A stretch of 64,000 nucleotides of DNA from Zygnema cylindricum (Eukaryota > Streptophyta > Zygnematophyceae > Zygnematales > Zygnemataceae), in contig JBBHKE010000492.1 in assembly GCA_037447655.1 (NCBI GenBank), positions 38,310-102,309 of the forward strand, read 5' to 3'. Position numbers and translations under genes: made by a program. Shown here piece after piece: positions 1-11,340 of the stretch (within the stretch, counting starts at the first letter, position 1; each line of letters begins with the position of its first letter). Under the pieces are notes generated by a model that saw nothing but the letters and a program-made list of their open reading frames with translations, did no database searches and was not told the origin of the DNA.

Positions 1-563
1 AGCAAAGCTTGATGAGCGAATGGGAAAACGTTTCTGCACACTCACACGAATTTAACAACTTCGGGCAAAGATAAGTACCCCGTGAATTGCTATTAACGTC
101 AATGTTTTTTCCGCCACTTATAACATCCCCTCTCACTGCTTTCTACTGGTATTCGTTGCCTTTCAACGAGCGCAAGCCTCTTCTCAAGGTGCTCGTCGTC
201 GCTCTCCTCAGACAAAGTACAAAAGTACAGAAGTGCAGTATGAGGCAAATGATAGGCGGTGCCTCTCAAGTCTTCCATTATGCGATTTAGTCTAGATCAA
301 CGACTTTCAGGGTTGTGTACCTTAGTTTGTCATTATGTAGGTAGTCACCTATTTTAGGTTTCTTCTCTTTGTAGGTAGTCATCCTTAGTTAATTAATTAA
401 GATTGTTGGTGACTTGTTTTAGTTAGCATTGCTTTGTTTTTTTGTTATTTATACCTTTGCCTAATTTCTCTTTATTCCTAGTATTTTTAGTAGTTTGAAT
501 TAGGATTGGTGGTGACTTGATCTAGGGATCGTGGTCTTAGTGTGGATAATTATTGAATCTTAC
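1..563. other. No gene recognised at window start
   Basis: AT-rich sequence with only short chance reading frames. If the LRR exon just to the right belongs to a live gene on the minus strand, its 3' part would lie here or beyond the window edge, but I found no second LRR exon in this stretch. Confidence 0.4.
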
Positions 564-635
564 AAGGTTTGGAGGGATGTCAATTGACCGATGGACTGTG
601 GAATATTCCCAATCAATTTGTTGTCACCCATATAT
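564..635 (-). pseudogene. Orphan 72-nt leucine-rich-repeat exon
   Basis: On the minus strand an exactly 72-nt segment is bounded by an acceptor-like TAG and a donor-like GTAAGATT. It encodes one 24-residue plant-type LRR, with the stretch GDNKLIGNIPQSIGQL matching the xxNxLxGxIPxxIGxL pattern of LRR receptor kinases and polygalacturonase-inhibitor-type proteins. In plants many such genes have one LRR per 72-nt exon, all in the same phase, and this fits. No further LRR exons, signal peptide, transmembrane or kinase exon could be found within a kilobase on either side. It is either one exon of a gene with long introns running off the window, or a stranded relic. The LRR identity is clear; the gene status is not. 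Confidence 0.6.
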
Positions 636-1320
636 CTATGACAACCAACATTCCCACCACCACCAAAAAATGTCCTTACGTTAGTATGGAATTTTTGTTT
701 TCTCACTGATCTAATTGATGATGAACATTTACTTGGACTAAAATATAAAAAGCATTCCAACTAGTCTTCTGATTGTGGACATTGTAGATTTATTACTCTT
801 TCGTTCAAATAAGGGTTGAAATTTAATCATTTGGATAACGTCACTAGGCCTCCAATACACAGGTTTCTAGCACAATGAATCAACCAAAGTCATCACATTT
901 TTATTCAAATATTCTTAAGTTCAATAATTGCCACTGAAATTGGCATCATGAAAACTATTCGCCCTTAAAAAGTAAACAAATCTATGTTTTGTCCCTAATT
1001 TCCCATTCGCAAAATATGGAAACCTCGAAATCCTTATAAATAAAATCCGCAGTCATCAAGTTTTTCAAGAAGAACAATAAAAAATGTCAAAAGTTCTTCT
1101 TAGATATTTGTAGGCGGAAACATGTCGCGAAACCCGAGACATCAACTTTTACCAGCTTGATCATTTCCAATTCTCGTGCCCATGAATTTTTCGTGAAAAC
1201 TTTAATCAAAGAAAATAAGAATTATCCTTGCGAGTTTTCCATTTGTAAATTCAAATAGAAACATTTATCGAACATGTAGAAAATGTGGTGCCTAATTCAA
1301 TAGTTACTTTGGGAATAGTA
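636..1320. other. Unassigned intergenic sequence
   Basis: AT-rich, with no reading frame resembling a known protein and no clear repeat. Nothing supported here. Confidence 0.4.
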
Positions 1321-1550
1321 CCCTTTTTTCACCTTCTCGAAAGAGGGAGGAGAGAGTCGAAGAGTCTACAGTGGGGGGAGGAGAAGGGCAAGGAGGGAGA
1401 CGACATGATAAGATGGGGATGATGAGGCGAGGGAAGATATGGAATGGGAAGAGAGGGGCGGGGAGGGGAGAGGATGGGAGTGGGGGGGGGGCGTGGGTTA
1501 GGGTAGGAGAGGAGAGGAGAGGGGAGGAAAGGAGGCGGGAGAGAATAAAA
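1321..1550. repeat. GA-rich low-complexity tract
   Basis: About 230 bases of almost pure purine on the plus strand (GGGAGGAGA-type runs). The open frames across it on both strands are by-products of the composition. Confidence 0.8.
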
Positions 1551-1637
1551 TTCGTTTGCAAGAAAAAAAAGAACGTGAGACCCGTCCCCTGATTTCAAGC
1601 TTGTTGACGAGCTAAGAAATGTGTGATTCTATTTAAC

Positions 1638-1713
1638 AGCATTATGTAATGGAAACTAAACACGGTAATGGGCTCAGCATTAGGTAATGGAAACTAAACA
1701 ACGTAACGGGCTC
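1638..1713. repeat. Two tandem copies of a 38-bp unit
   Basis: A 38-bp unit beginning AGCATTA and ending GGGCTC occurs twice back to back (1638-1675, 1676-1713) with a few substitutions. It is a recent local duplication in otherwise unassigned DNA. Confidence 0.75.
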
Positions 1714-1879
1714 TCGAGATGGGGGTATTGTCAATTGAAAAGTGCAAAAGTAACAAAACGGATTTTCAAACTACCGTATAGATTGAGTTACGTTTTGCTT
1801 GTGGGCAGTTTTAGTGCGTAAATATCCACACTAAGACCAGTTTTTATTCCGCCGGTAAAACATCTTTACTTTGCAAACA

Positions 1880-2390
1880 CTTGTCGGATACTAGTGTTTT
1901 GTATAGGTAGAGTTTTGCCGATAATCGATATGTACCTTTTTCTTGCTTGCCGATAATTGATACATTGGCACGATATATTGACACCGGTGTTATCGCCGAT
2001 TAAAGACCGATACTTTGGTTTTTTTATAGCGATAACACCGGTACCGATAACTATCGGCGATAATTGTAACGGTGTACGGTTCATGTCGTCGTCCTGAACC
2101 GCCGTTATTCCGTTACACAGGTTACGGAGCAGTTTGTTACACGTGGCATAACACGCTATATATAGTAAAAAATACAATATAGTATATTATAAAGTACTAT
2201 TATATAGTGTACTATATTATACAATATAGTATATTATAAAGTACTATTATATATTGTACTATATTTTTCCACTTATCGCCGATAAGGAATTTGTGGGTCT
2301 CGGAGCGATATATCGGGACCCCTGGCCAGCGGATAACTGATAACTATCGGTATTGGTGTTATAGCGATAAATTTCTTGCCGATGCACAAC
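1880..2390. repeat. CGATA/TATCG-rich palindromic repeat
   Basis: The segment is full of short palindromic words (TATCGATA-like, ACCGGT, CGATAACACCGG and its inverse). It encloses a roughly 57-bp AT-only unit repeated in tandem at about 2170-2270 (TAGTATATTATAAAGTACTA repeated). Related ATCGATAT-rich patches occur at 11170-11300 and 12830-12960, which suggests a dispersed palindromic element. No coding capacity. Confidence 0.55.
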
Positions 2391-2392
2391 AC

Positions 2393-2594
2393 TACACCGC
2401 CCAATGTTATTAGTGTTAAAGAAAAATTAGTGTAAATGCGAAATTAGAATTAATTATACTAATTTAGTGCAAGGTGATGTGGCGGATTTTGGTCCACTTC
2501 CTAATTAATGTTGTTAACTCTATTTCTTAATTTTTGGCCAAAAAGAGCGGCGACAAAATTCGTGTTATTAACACTTATAACGATAGGCGGTATA
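2393..2594. mobile_element. Small TIR element, TACACCGC family, copy 1
   Basis: About 200 bp bounded by inverted ends: left TACACCGCCCAATGTTATTA, right the inverse of TATACCGCCTATCGTTATAA. The interior is short and non-coding, so this is a MITE-like non-autonomous DNA element. The same ends recur around 9915, 11341, 13162, 36929, 51724 and, more weakly, 42467 and 59036. Confidence 0.65.
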
Positions 2595-2627
2595 GCTTTT
2601 ACGTCTCGCTCTCTTAGCAAGGTCTTA

Positions 2628-2975
2628 CAACGTTGTTGTTCAAATCGTGCAATTTTTTCAATTTTTCTGATTTCTACGTATAATTCGTGACTGATGAAAA
2701 AATCACAAAAAAACGCGATACATTTTCTGCCTGGTAAACTGAATGGACAATTTATGGGAAAAGTAAAGTACTTCCCGTAAAATGTACAGAATTTGACGAA
2801 AACATACGTCGCGGTTATTAGTACTTTCTGTCCAGTAAACCGAACAACTATTTCACTGAAAATGTACGTAACTTTATCGAAAATGTACCGACATTTTTGA
2901 ACAGAGACGTTGAAATGTCACACTATTTGCGCGCGGTAAGTTTAAAAATTGTACGAACGTCTTCTTTATTTTTGC
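2628..2975 (+). mobile_element. Solo arm of the GTTGTTCAAA long-arm element
   Basis: Starts GTTGTTCAAATCGTGCAATT and runs through repeated GTAC-containing words to GCGCGCGGTAAG followed by an ACGTCTTCTT stretch. The same order of words is found at 47988-48330 and 48917-49235 and inverted at 49930-50255. Only one arm is present here, so it is a truncated copy. Confidence 0.6.
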
Positions 2976-2994
2976 TTGAAAAAAGCCGCCATCT

Positions 2995-5755
2995 AGAGGA
3001 GGAGTTGGGGATTAGTACATGAGGAGGAATTAGAGACTAGAGGAGTTGGGGATTAGTACATGAGGAGGAATTAGAGACTAGAGGAGTTGGGGATTAGTAC
3101 ATGAGGAGGAATTAGAGACTAGAGGAGTTGGGGATTAGTACATGAGGAGGGATTTGAGACTAGAGGAGGAATTCGAAATCGAAGGAGGAATTGAGGATAA
3201 AGGAGGAAATGGAGATTACTGGAATTGGTGATCAAGAAGAAATCACGAGGAGGATTTGGGATTAGAGAGATTGTGAATAGAGGAAGGAGTGGGCATTGGA
3301 GGAGGAATCAGTGATAGGATGAGGATTTGGGGTTAAAGGAGAAATCGGTGATAGGCATTGAAATTGAGGATATAGGAGCAGTTGGTGATTGGAGGAGAAA
3401 TTGGAAATTACAAGAAAAATTGGGGATAGGACAAGGATTTGGGGATAAAGGAGGCATTGGGGGTTGGAGAAGAAATTGAGGATTGGAGAAGGAATTCATG
3501 ATTGGAGGAGGGATTGAAGATTGGAGGATGAATTGGGGATTGGAGGAATTCCGGGGAAAGTGGGAATTAGAGATTGCAAGAATTGGAGATTGGAGGAGGA
3601 ATTGAGAGAAGGAGAAATTGGGGGAGGGGATTGGAGGAGGAACTTTGGATAGAGGAAGAAGTGGGCATTGGAGGAGGAGTTGGGTATTGGACGATAATTT
3701 GGGGATTAAAGAGTATTTGAGGATTGGAGGAAGATGTGGAGATAAAGGAGAAACTGGGAAATAGGGGAGAAACTGATGAGGGAGAGAGAGAGCTAAAAAA
3801 CGCTAAATTTTTGGCATTCAAAGGAACTTTCACTAGATCGATTGAAAAAAAAAATGATTGGCGTAAGTTTTCAATCAGAAAACATTGGGAAATTTGTTCA
3901 GATTGTAGGATAATTCGGGGATTGGGCGAGGAATTGGGGATTGGATGAGAAATTGGGAATTGAAGTAGGAATTAAAGATTGGAGGAGGAATCGGGGGAGG
4001 AAGAAAAGGAAATTGTAGTAGGAATTGAGAATCGATGGGAGAATTCGAGATTGAAAAAGGATTCGAGGATGGTGGAGGAATTAGGATTGAAGAGGAATTG
4101 GGATTGAACTATGAATTGCGAATTGGGGGAGGAATTGGGGATTGGAAAAGAAATTAGAGATAAGGTAGGAATCGCAGATTGGTGGAGGAATTGGGTGGTG
4201 GAGGACTTATTGAGGATAGGGGAGGAATTGGGGATAGAGAATGAAGGATTAGAAGAGGAAATGAGCGTAGGGGAGGAACTACGGATTGGATGAGGTAAAA
4301 GGGATTGGGGGACGAATTGGTGAAATAGAATAGAGGATAGAGGAATTGGGGACATGGGAGGAATATGGAATTGGAGGAGGAATAGGGAAAAAAAAAGACG
4401 TTATGTTTTGTGTGTTTGTGATTTCCCTGATTTTCGAGTAGCGCTACGCGCCATTCGAATGGGTATAGTTTTGATTGGATCCGAGGGGAGAGGCGGGGAA
4501 GAATCAAGGAGGCTCGGAAGAAGAAATGGGGCTCGGAGGAGGAATTGACAATCAGAGGAGGAATTGGAGATTGGAGGAAATGGAGTTTGGAGGAGGAATT
4601 GGGGGAGGGGATTGGAGAAGGAACTTGGGATAGGGAAAGAGCTGGGCGTTGGAGGAGGAATTAGGGAATGGACGAGGATTTGGTGATAAAGGAGGGATCG
4701 GCGATTGGAGGAGTAATTGGGATTGGAGGAAGAATTGGAGATTGAGGAGGAATTTTCGATTAAAGAACCAAATGGATGTTGGAGGAGGAATTGGGGATTA
4801 GACGAGGAATTTGGGATTGATGTGGAAATTGGGGATAGAGGAGGATTGGGGATTGGAAGAGAAATGGGGAATTGGACAAGGATTTAGGGATAAAAGAAAC
4901 ATCGGGGATTGGAGGAGAAAAAGGTTATCGGAGGAGGAATTGGGGATAGGAGGAGGAATCAGGGTTGGAGGACGAAGTTGGAGGAGGAGGAATTGAAAAT
5001 TGGGGAAAAGGAGGATGAAATGGAAATTGGAGGAATTGACAATTCGAGGAGGAATTGGAGATTGGTGGATGATTTGAGGATTGGAGGGGAAATTGGGGAT
5101 TGGAAGATGAATTGGGGATAGAGGAGGAATTGAAGATAAGGAAGGAACTGGGGATTGGAGCAAGACTCGGAGATTCGAGGACAAAATTGGGATTGAAGGA
5201 GGAATCAAGGATTGGAAGGACTGGGGATTGACGAGAATTGAAGGTTAACGGAGAAATCGGGAATTGAAGGAGGAATTAAGAATTGGAGGGGGAATTGGGG
5301 ATAGAGGAGGAAATGGAGATTGGAGGAGGAAATTGGGATTAGAGGAGGAATTGGGGATAGAGGAGAAATTAGAGATTGGAGAAAGAATTCGGGATTGGAT
5401 GGGGAATTTGGGATTGAAAGAGGAAAAGGGGATATGAGTGGGAATCGGGACTGGAGGAGGAATTATGGATTGGAGGAAAAATTAGAGACAAAGAGATATT
5501 TCATATTGGTTGAGGAATCGGGCATTGGAGTAAGAATTCGGGACTGTAATTAAAATTGGTGACTGGAAGACAAATTGGGAGTAGGAGTAATTAGAGATCG
5601 GAGGGTGGATTTGGGATAGAGGAGTAACTTGGAGGAGGGAATGGGGATTAGGGGACGAAATAAGGGATGAAGGAGGAATTGAGGATAGTGGAGAAATTGG
5701 GAATTGGAAGAGGATTGGGGATTGGAGGAGAAACCGATTTGAGAGGTGGAGAGAC
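2995..5755. repeat. 2.7-kb purine-rich minisatellite
   Basis: The plus strand is a degenerate array of GGAGGAATTGGGGATTGG-like units of about 18-21 bp. The left edge is more regular: four copies of a 41-bp unit (GAGGAGTTGGGGATTAGTAC...) from about 3000 to 3165. Around 3783-3885 the array is interrupted by a non-repetitive block with CACTAGATCGAT followed by GCGTAAGTTTT. The same block recurs at 5741-5850, exactly 1960 bp away at the CACTAGATCG word. A unique patch also occurs at about 4388-4475. Long open frames on both strands are artefacts of units near multiples of three. There is no spacer/repeat regularity of a CRISPR kind. Confidence 0.85.
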
Positions 5756-6783
5756 AAAAACGTCAAATGTTAGGGATTCAACACAGTTTCCACTAGATCG
5801 ATCACAATCAATAAACGATTAGCGTAAGTTTTTACTCGTAAAACAGAGACGGCGCGGTGAATTTTAAACATTTTAGTGAATAGATAATAATTTACTAAAA
5901 CGAGGATTGATGGATCAAATGCCAAATTCCAAAGGAATAAAATTGAATTCGAATTTAAGGGCCGATTGCAGATTGGGGAATCTATTTTATTGATTACAAT
6001 GGGGGCTCAAACGGCGGTTGTAATAATTTTCAGAATCATGGGTAGTTTTATCATCATGGATTGCATTTCAATTCAAATGCTGAAAAGTGTATTTTTGGGT
6101 TTGATGGGGTGGAATTATACTTTTTGTCACAACATAATTCCATGCACAAACAACATTTCTAAAGCTTCTAAAGTACCAGGTATGAACGATAATTCTCTAT
6201 TCGTTCAATACTGTAATGAAATAATGTATACATAATCAACAACATAACAGATTATTTTGATGTGAAAGTGCCTAGATGCCTTGGTGACGAACAAATCACG
6301 ATACAAAACTAATTTAAATAATCGCATCGAACCCTCGACTATATTTTTCATCAAACCAATTTCAAAGTTCAATACTTTCTAATCAACAAGTTTAATTTTT
6401 TTCTTAAAGAATTGATAAATTGTGCAAAACAATTCCATCACAGTTATAAACAACAATTCAAAATTTGAAGAATACCATAAGAGCTTATGACGAAAAGTTG
6501 TCGATATACATGTTGATATACATTGTATACACTATCTACTCCTATCAAGAAACAAATTCTTAACTCTGAAGAAGAAAAAGCAACACAAACGATTAAAAAA
6601 GAAAAGAAATTTCGTTTGAAAGAAAAATCTACTTCATTCTTACATCTACTGATGGAATTCTTCCATGACGGTTACCTCTCAACCTTTAGTTGCTCTTTTA
6701 GTCCTCAAAATTTGACCTTTACTATCTATTGCATCATTGCTTGAACAACCATCAAACCGTAATCCTTTTGATACCTAGCCTCA
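5756..6783. other. Unassigned intergenic sequence
   Basis: After the copy of the array-interrupting block (to about 5850) the sequence is AT-rich with no recognisable gene. It includes the downstream flank of the F-box gene that reads leftward. Confidence 0.4.
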
Positions 6784-7815
6784 TCAATATCCCCACCGTG
6801 GGTAACCAAAAGGACTTTCCCCTTCACTTCCGGTACCATAAACAACGGTCCCATGGAACTGTAAACTTGACGTGTCGATATAAAATTTTAATCTTGATAC
6901 TTCTGTCACACATTCTATGGCAACGAGTGGATCCACCTTCTTAAGTTGAAATTTGAGCTTTACTTTCTTCAGCGACGGACAATTTTTCAACAAACGACGT
7001 ATTTTTTTCACTTCAGGCATTGAGTAGGAAAGCCTTCTAAAACAAAGCTCACTTAGATGTGTCATCTTATACTTTGAAAAGGTAACAAATGAAGCATCCA
7101 AGTTTAGAACTTGAAGATTGGGAGTGTTCACAACAAGTTTCGCGCACGAGCAAACCATCACGACAGTTAAGGATTTTGAGTTAACTTCCAAAGGAAAGCG
7201 TGCCACCTTATTGCCATCATACCTCAAAAGCTCGAGTCGAGGCATATGTTCGAGTAGAAAATGCAAAGACTCTCCTTGCGTCCAAACACGGGAGTGGTTG
7301 AACAAAAATAACTCTTCAACATTTTCGAAAAGCGTCTTTTTTATGCCCTTCTTCGATATTATCTTGCAATCTCGAAAAACCAAGCATTTCAAAGCTTTCA
7401 TTTCGCTTAAAGCATTCAAATGCAATGCAGTGAAGTTACACCCCTTCGCCTTAAAAGTGGTCAATTTGGATCCGATCACAAAGGACCAGTAAAGAATGCA
7501 CGACCCAATCATTTCTATTGAAGGATCTGATCTTAGATCCAAAACAAGCTGTTCGATATTTGGTGTCAACCGTACAGTACGGGCCAAAATACAATCACGA
7601 TCTTCGAGAGGCCACTCGATAAGATTCAAGTCCACCAATCTCAAACTTCGGACGCCTTTCACTGCTTCGGCGAACTTCTTGCATACCATCGAATATAAAA
7701 CAAGTTTACGAACCTCTCCACCATTCGACAAACGAACTAAGATGTGAGATAGAATAGGAAGAGGACAATGCTCTAAAAGACTAGTTTCCTTGGCTGTAGT
7801 GTTAACTTCATTCAT
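6784..7815 (-). CDS. F-box/LRR-type protein
   Basis: Predicted 343-residue protein. F-box proteins are the substrate-choosing subunits of SCF (Skp1-Cullin-F-box) ubiquitin ligases. Residues ~13-60 carry an F-box-like segment (LEHCPLPILSHIL, then VCKKFAEAV). After it come irregular leucine-rich stretches of the plant F-box/FBD-LRR kind: LVDLNLIEW, LKCLVFRDCKI, LEELLRYDG-like units, LQVLNLDASF, LKKVKLKF. I chose the internal ATG at 7815 because the F-box then sits at the expected N-terminus; the frame is open to 7875 and preceded by an acceptor-like TTTTTGCAG near 7862, so an upstream 5' exon is possible. The reading frame is uninterrupted. The F-box is divergent, so the family call rests on the combination with LRRs. 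Substrate unknown; no neighbouring gene gives a clue. Confidence 0.7.
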   Translation of the reverse strand: MNEVNTTAKETSLLEHCPLPILSHILVRLSNGGEVRKLVLYSMVCKKFAEAVKGVRSLRLVDLNLIEWPLEDRDCILARTVRLTPNIEQLVLDLRSDPSIEMIGSCILYWSFVIGSKLTTFKAKGCNFTALHLNALSEMKALKCLVFRDCKIISKKGIKKTLFENVEELFLFNHSRVWTQGESLHFLLEHMPRLELLRYDGNKVARFPLEVNSKSLTVVMVCSCAKLVVNTPNLQVLNLDASFVTFSKYKMTHLSELCFRRLSYSMPEVKKIRRLLKNCPSLKKVKLKFQLKKVDPLVAIECVTEVSRLKFYIDTSSLQFHGTVVYGTGSEGESPFGYPRWGY

Positions 7816-7879
7816 TTGGCCATAAAAGTGGAATAGGTAGAAAATGCGACTGACGCAAAACCTGCAAAAACACAAGTTA

Positions 7880-8849
7880 TAAGGTCAAGGAGAGAAAAAC
7901 AGAGAAGGAGAAGAACAACTAACTCTCCATGTATTTTTTCAACATTGGGATTAAAGGTATTTTTCAATCGTTTTTGGAGGGCTTTTATAAGGGATTTATG
8001 AACATAACTTGGGACCTTGTTTCAAAGTATAAGTAGACCCATGGTTTGAAATATCTTTGAACTGTCGGCTGTAGATTTAGGCCAAGGAGAAAAGTAAGTA
8101 TGAGAAAAGGGAGGGAAAGAGCGAGGAGAGGTTCGTATTAGCCAATATCAGTGTCAACGCTGCTTTATGACATGACAAAATTAAACGTTTTGTGATAAGG
8201 TCACATAAAACTACAGTGTATAGGGATCAAGTATCATACCTTTTCTTCACGCACATGTCCACTGTGGAGACTACCAATCGAGGTAAGGCCCTCACCTTCC
8301 CATCTCCTTCCATCCCGGCTGTTACCATGTTAGAGCCCTAGAAACTGAGATTCTGCATGTCCTACATGTCCCATACTAGGAAATTAGCTGGCAAAGGCTG
8401 GAACCTGGACCTTTGTCTTTGTCAACGCATTATTCACTGTGCCACCAGCTCGATGTAAGCACGCCCCGGTATGGTATTTTTCTACCCCATATTGAACCGC
8501 ATCCACATGCCAATCAACAAACTTTCAGTATGGTATTTCATATTCTACCCGTATTGAACCGATATCCACGCGCCAATCCAACAAACTTTACACCTCGAAC
8601 AAGTGTGCACATATGGAAGTCGATTGAGGGGAAAAAAACATGACGCTAGTAACGTTACACGGTATGGTGTTGCATATCATACTGAATGTCGATACGTAAT
8701 CGGAACGGTATTCATACACTAATCGGTATCGATAACCAATATTTGATGATTTCAGGTCGCCAATAATCGACTTTCCTCAATTTAGAGGGCAGCAAAACAA
8801 ACGGGTTTTGCAAACATCAATTTACTCATACTGGCAGTAATGGTAAAAC
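7880..8849. other. Intergenic, with a ~60-bp tandem duplication
   Basis: Likely upstream region of the F-box gene at its left end. At 8467-8525 and 8528-8590 two diverged copies of a unit starting GTATGGTATTT and ending CAACAAACTTT lie in tandem. Otherwise nothing recognised. Confidence 0.5.
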
Positions 8850-9020
8850 CTGTTTATTCAAATGGCAATACGAGTAACACCAATTTACACAAAGAATCGC
8901 AGTGTTTACGAGTATAACCAGTGTCACTCAAATAAGCGGTATAAGTAACACCGGTTTTGTTCAAATTGGCGGTAGGAATAAAACCACTTCTATTCAAACT
9001 GGCAGTACAAGTATCCCCGG
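8850..9020. repeat. Degenerate ~40-45-bp tandem repeat
   Basis: About four diverged copies of a unit containing TTCAAA(T/C)TGGC, a GTA-rich middle and AACACC(A/G)GTTT. Non-coding. Confidence 0.5.
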
Positions 9021-9589
9021 TTTTACACAAAATAAAACAACAACAAAAATAAAATACTGACCTTCGAATTGTCACAAACCACAGTACCTGCTTTTTATAA
9101 CATTCGACAAAGAAAAACAAAAATATTAAGATAGAGGAGAGAAACAAAGAGGTAGGACAAAGCATGTTTATGACAAAGGGAAAAAAATGAGTTAACCTCC
9201 AATGGGAAGTCACCGGTTGAATAATTTTTTTTGTGGGTTCAAACGGGTTTTGCGCCAGTTCCTTCCGAAGTCATCGATATCATTCTAGTCAAATTATTAT
9301 GCGATAAAAGAAAAACCAATGTTCAGTCTGAGTTTCACTTTTGTTATTAGTTTCAATTTATATTTGAAAGTTTTCACGCTTTTCAAAATTTGTCATGAAA
9401 AATCAAACACATTCTAAAAGTTCAATTCTTCACTCTTTTGAACATTTGTGGAAAAAAGACGAGCATGTCTCATATCTTTTTCACTCTTTTTAACCTTTTT
9501 TGTTAGATAAAAAACATTAACCATTTTATTTGCCCAAAGCACCATCTTGCAGTGCACACCACAGCCGCAGTGTAGCGATGCGGCAACAC

Positions 9590-9914
9590 AGGCGTGTCGC
9601 GGACACCTATGTAGGCGCTCAAATTTCGTGATAGAATCGTGGCCGTCGATTTCACATGCGGAAATTCCTAGCCTTCTAGGGTTTCGATGGTCTCGGACGA
9701 CCAATCAACGTTACAATACGTGGGCTTCGATGTTTTTCATGCGAAAGTACGGATGGAAATATAATCGTACTATTGTGGTTTTATTTGCGTGGGACAGACG
9801 GACGTAATCTTGGGCAACCAGCCAGGCGTCGGAATTTTTCGATAGAATCTTGACCGTCGATTTTTTTCATTGGGGAATTTCTAGCTTTCTAGGGTTTCGA
9901 TGGTCTCCGAAGAC
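9590..9914. repeat. Direct repeat of ~75 bp flanking the next element
   Basis: Segments 9630-9700 and 9835-9910 are alike (GATAGAATC.TG.CCGTCGATTT, then TTCTAGGGTTTCGATGGTCT). The second copy ends right at the left terminus of the TIR element at 9915. This could mark a duplication made before the element inserted. Region 9021-9590 shows nothing else. Confidence 0.5.
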
Positions 9915-11166
9915 TACACCGCGAATCGTAATTAGAGTAAATAAAAAATTAGAGTACAAAAACTAAAAAATAAAATTAGAGTAATGAACGCTAATTTATG
10001 TGATAGAGCTGTTTCAACTATGAAGTTTAGGGTGTGTCCCCATGTGCATAAGTAAGGGTTTTTTTCTGTCGTTTTGCCGTAAAACTTAGCGCCGTACTGC
10101 CTAAGTTGCAACCGTACGAAGGAATTGCAAATTTGTAGAGTACAATTTGCATCATCCTTGAACTTAGGATGTACGAAAATTTGTCGTCTTGTGATTTTCG
10201 ACCCATTTCTACGACAAAAAACGTCATCTTCAAACCTTTGTTTAAAACACATGCGCGATGTGATTTAAAATTAGGTTTTTTCGATTGACAAATAGGAACA
10301 TTTTTTCGCACGTGCCTAAAATTTCGAAAAAAATCCTACGATTTCCAAGGACAAAGAAAAGTACATAGTTCGCTATGTTCTCTCCGTTTGCATTATAATA
10401 AGACGAAAAGAAGTACACAGTTTGTTTGATTTTGTTCGTTTTCATCCAGTACGGATTTTTTATTTGCAGGGGTCTTCAAGTTCCGATGCCATTTCACCTC
10501 GAGCGGACAGGCGACGCAAAGGGCAAAGCTCATCTTCTTCAACCGTAAAACTGCCAGGCTGGAATGCGGTACGTCTACAATGTCACGATAAGACATGCGA
10601 CGTCACAAGCAGTTCCAAAAAATATCGTGCGACCACAGATTGTAGACGTTGACAACCGTCACAGGTATTGTCGACGTATACAATCGTCACAAGCGTAAGT
10701 TGCGATTTCGTCCTTACAGACATAGGGACACTTGAAAAACCGGGTCCGGCGGATCCGCGCTAAAATACAAAGTAAGTTCGCTAAGTTACAAGTACATGGG
10801 GACATACCCTTACTCTAATTTATTTAAGTACTCAAATTTGGCACGCTAATATCCTCTATTGTAAATAAGGTATTCATACAGAATTTGGCAAAACGTACTG
10901 TTAAAACGCAGTTACATGATAACGGCCTGTATTAAACCATTATTTGTATTTTTTTACTTAATAAAGTACAATTTTGCACGGTCGGAGGTTGTCCGTACTC
11001 CACACTATTCAAAACGAACCTATATTAGAATTAAAAACGCTAATAAAACTTTTCTTTAAATAGAATAATGAAAAAATTAGAATCGTTTACTCTATTTTAT
11101 GTGATAGAGTCGAAATTTCGAGCGACTGAATTAGAGTAATTTACTCTAATTACGATTCGTGGTGTA
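9915..11166. mobile_element. TIR element, TACACCGC family, copy 2, with nested insert
   Basis: Left end TACACCGCGAATCGTAATTA and right end, inverted, TACACCACGAATCGTAATTA agree at all but one of the first ~28 positions, so this is the best-preserved copy of the family. Most of its interior (10032-10807) is a different element, so the original element was much shorter (about 0.5 kb). No transposase was found. I could not identify a convincing target-site duplication. Confidence 0.75.
10032..10807 (+). mobile_element. TGTCCCCATGT-ended element, copy A
   Basis: About 776 bp bounded by GTGTCCCCATGTGCATAAGT on the left and, inverted, GTATGTCCCCATGTACTTGT on the right. It is matched along its length, in opposite orientation, by 11955-12731, including internal landmarks such as TTTGTCGTCTTGTG, AACACATGCGCGATGTG and CGGCGGATCCGCGCTAAAAT. 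No protein of its own is evident. It is nested in the TIR element at 9915-11166. Confidence 0.75.
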
Positions 11167-11169
11167 GTG

Positions 11170-11300
11170 TTGGGTATCGAGGACCATTTGCCGATATTCG
11201 ATATATATCGAATTTCAGGTACCCGGTAATCGATATATCGCCTCGATATATTGAAAAGCAAAATATCGCGATATATCACCGTATCGTCAATATATCGAGG
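11170..11300. repeat. ATCGATAT palindromic patch
   Basis: Dense self-complementary words (GATATATATCGAA, CGCGATATATCACC). Related to 1880-2390 and 12830-12960. Confidence 0.55.
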
Positions 11301-11340
11301 GTTTGAAAAAAAAAACTCTTCCTGCTACTGCTGCTAGTAC

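Noticed and set aside
3308-5766. Many open frames of 60-136 codons on both strands across the purine-rich array
   Set aside because: Produced by the repeat composition; no start context, no splice logic and no conserved protein features.
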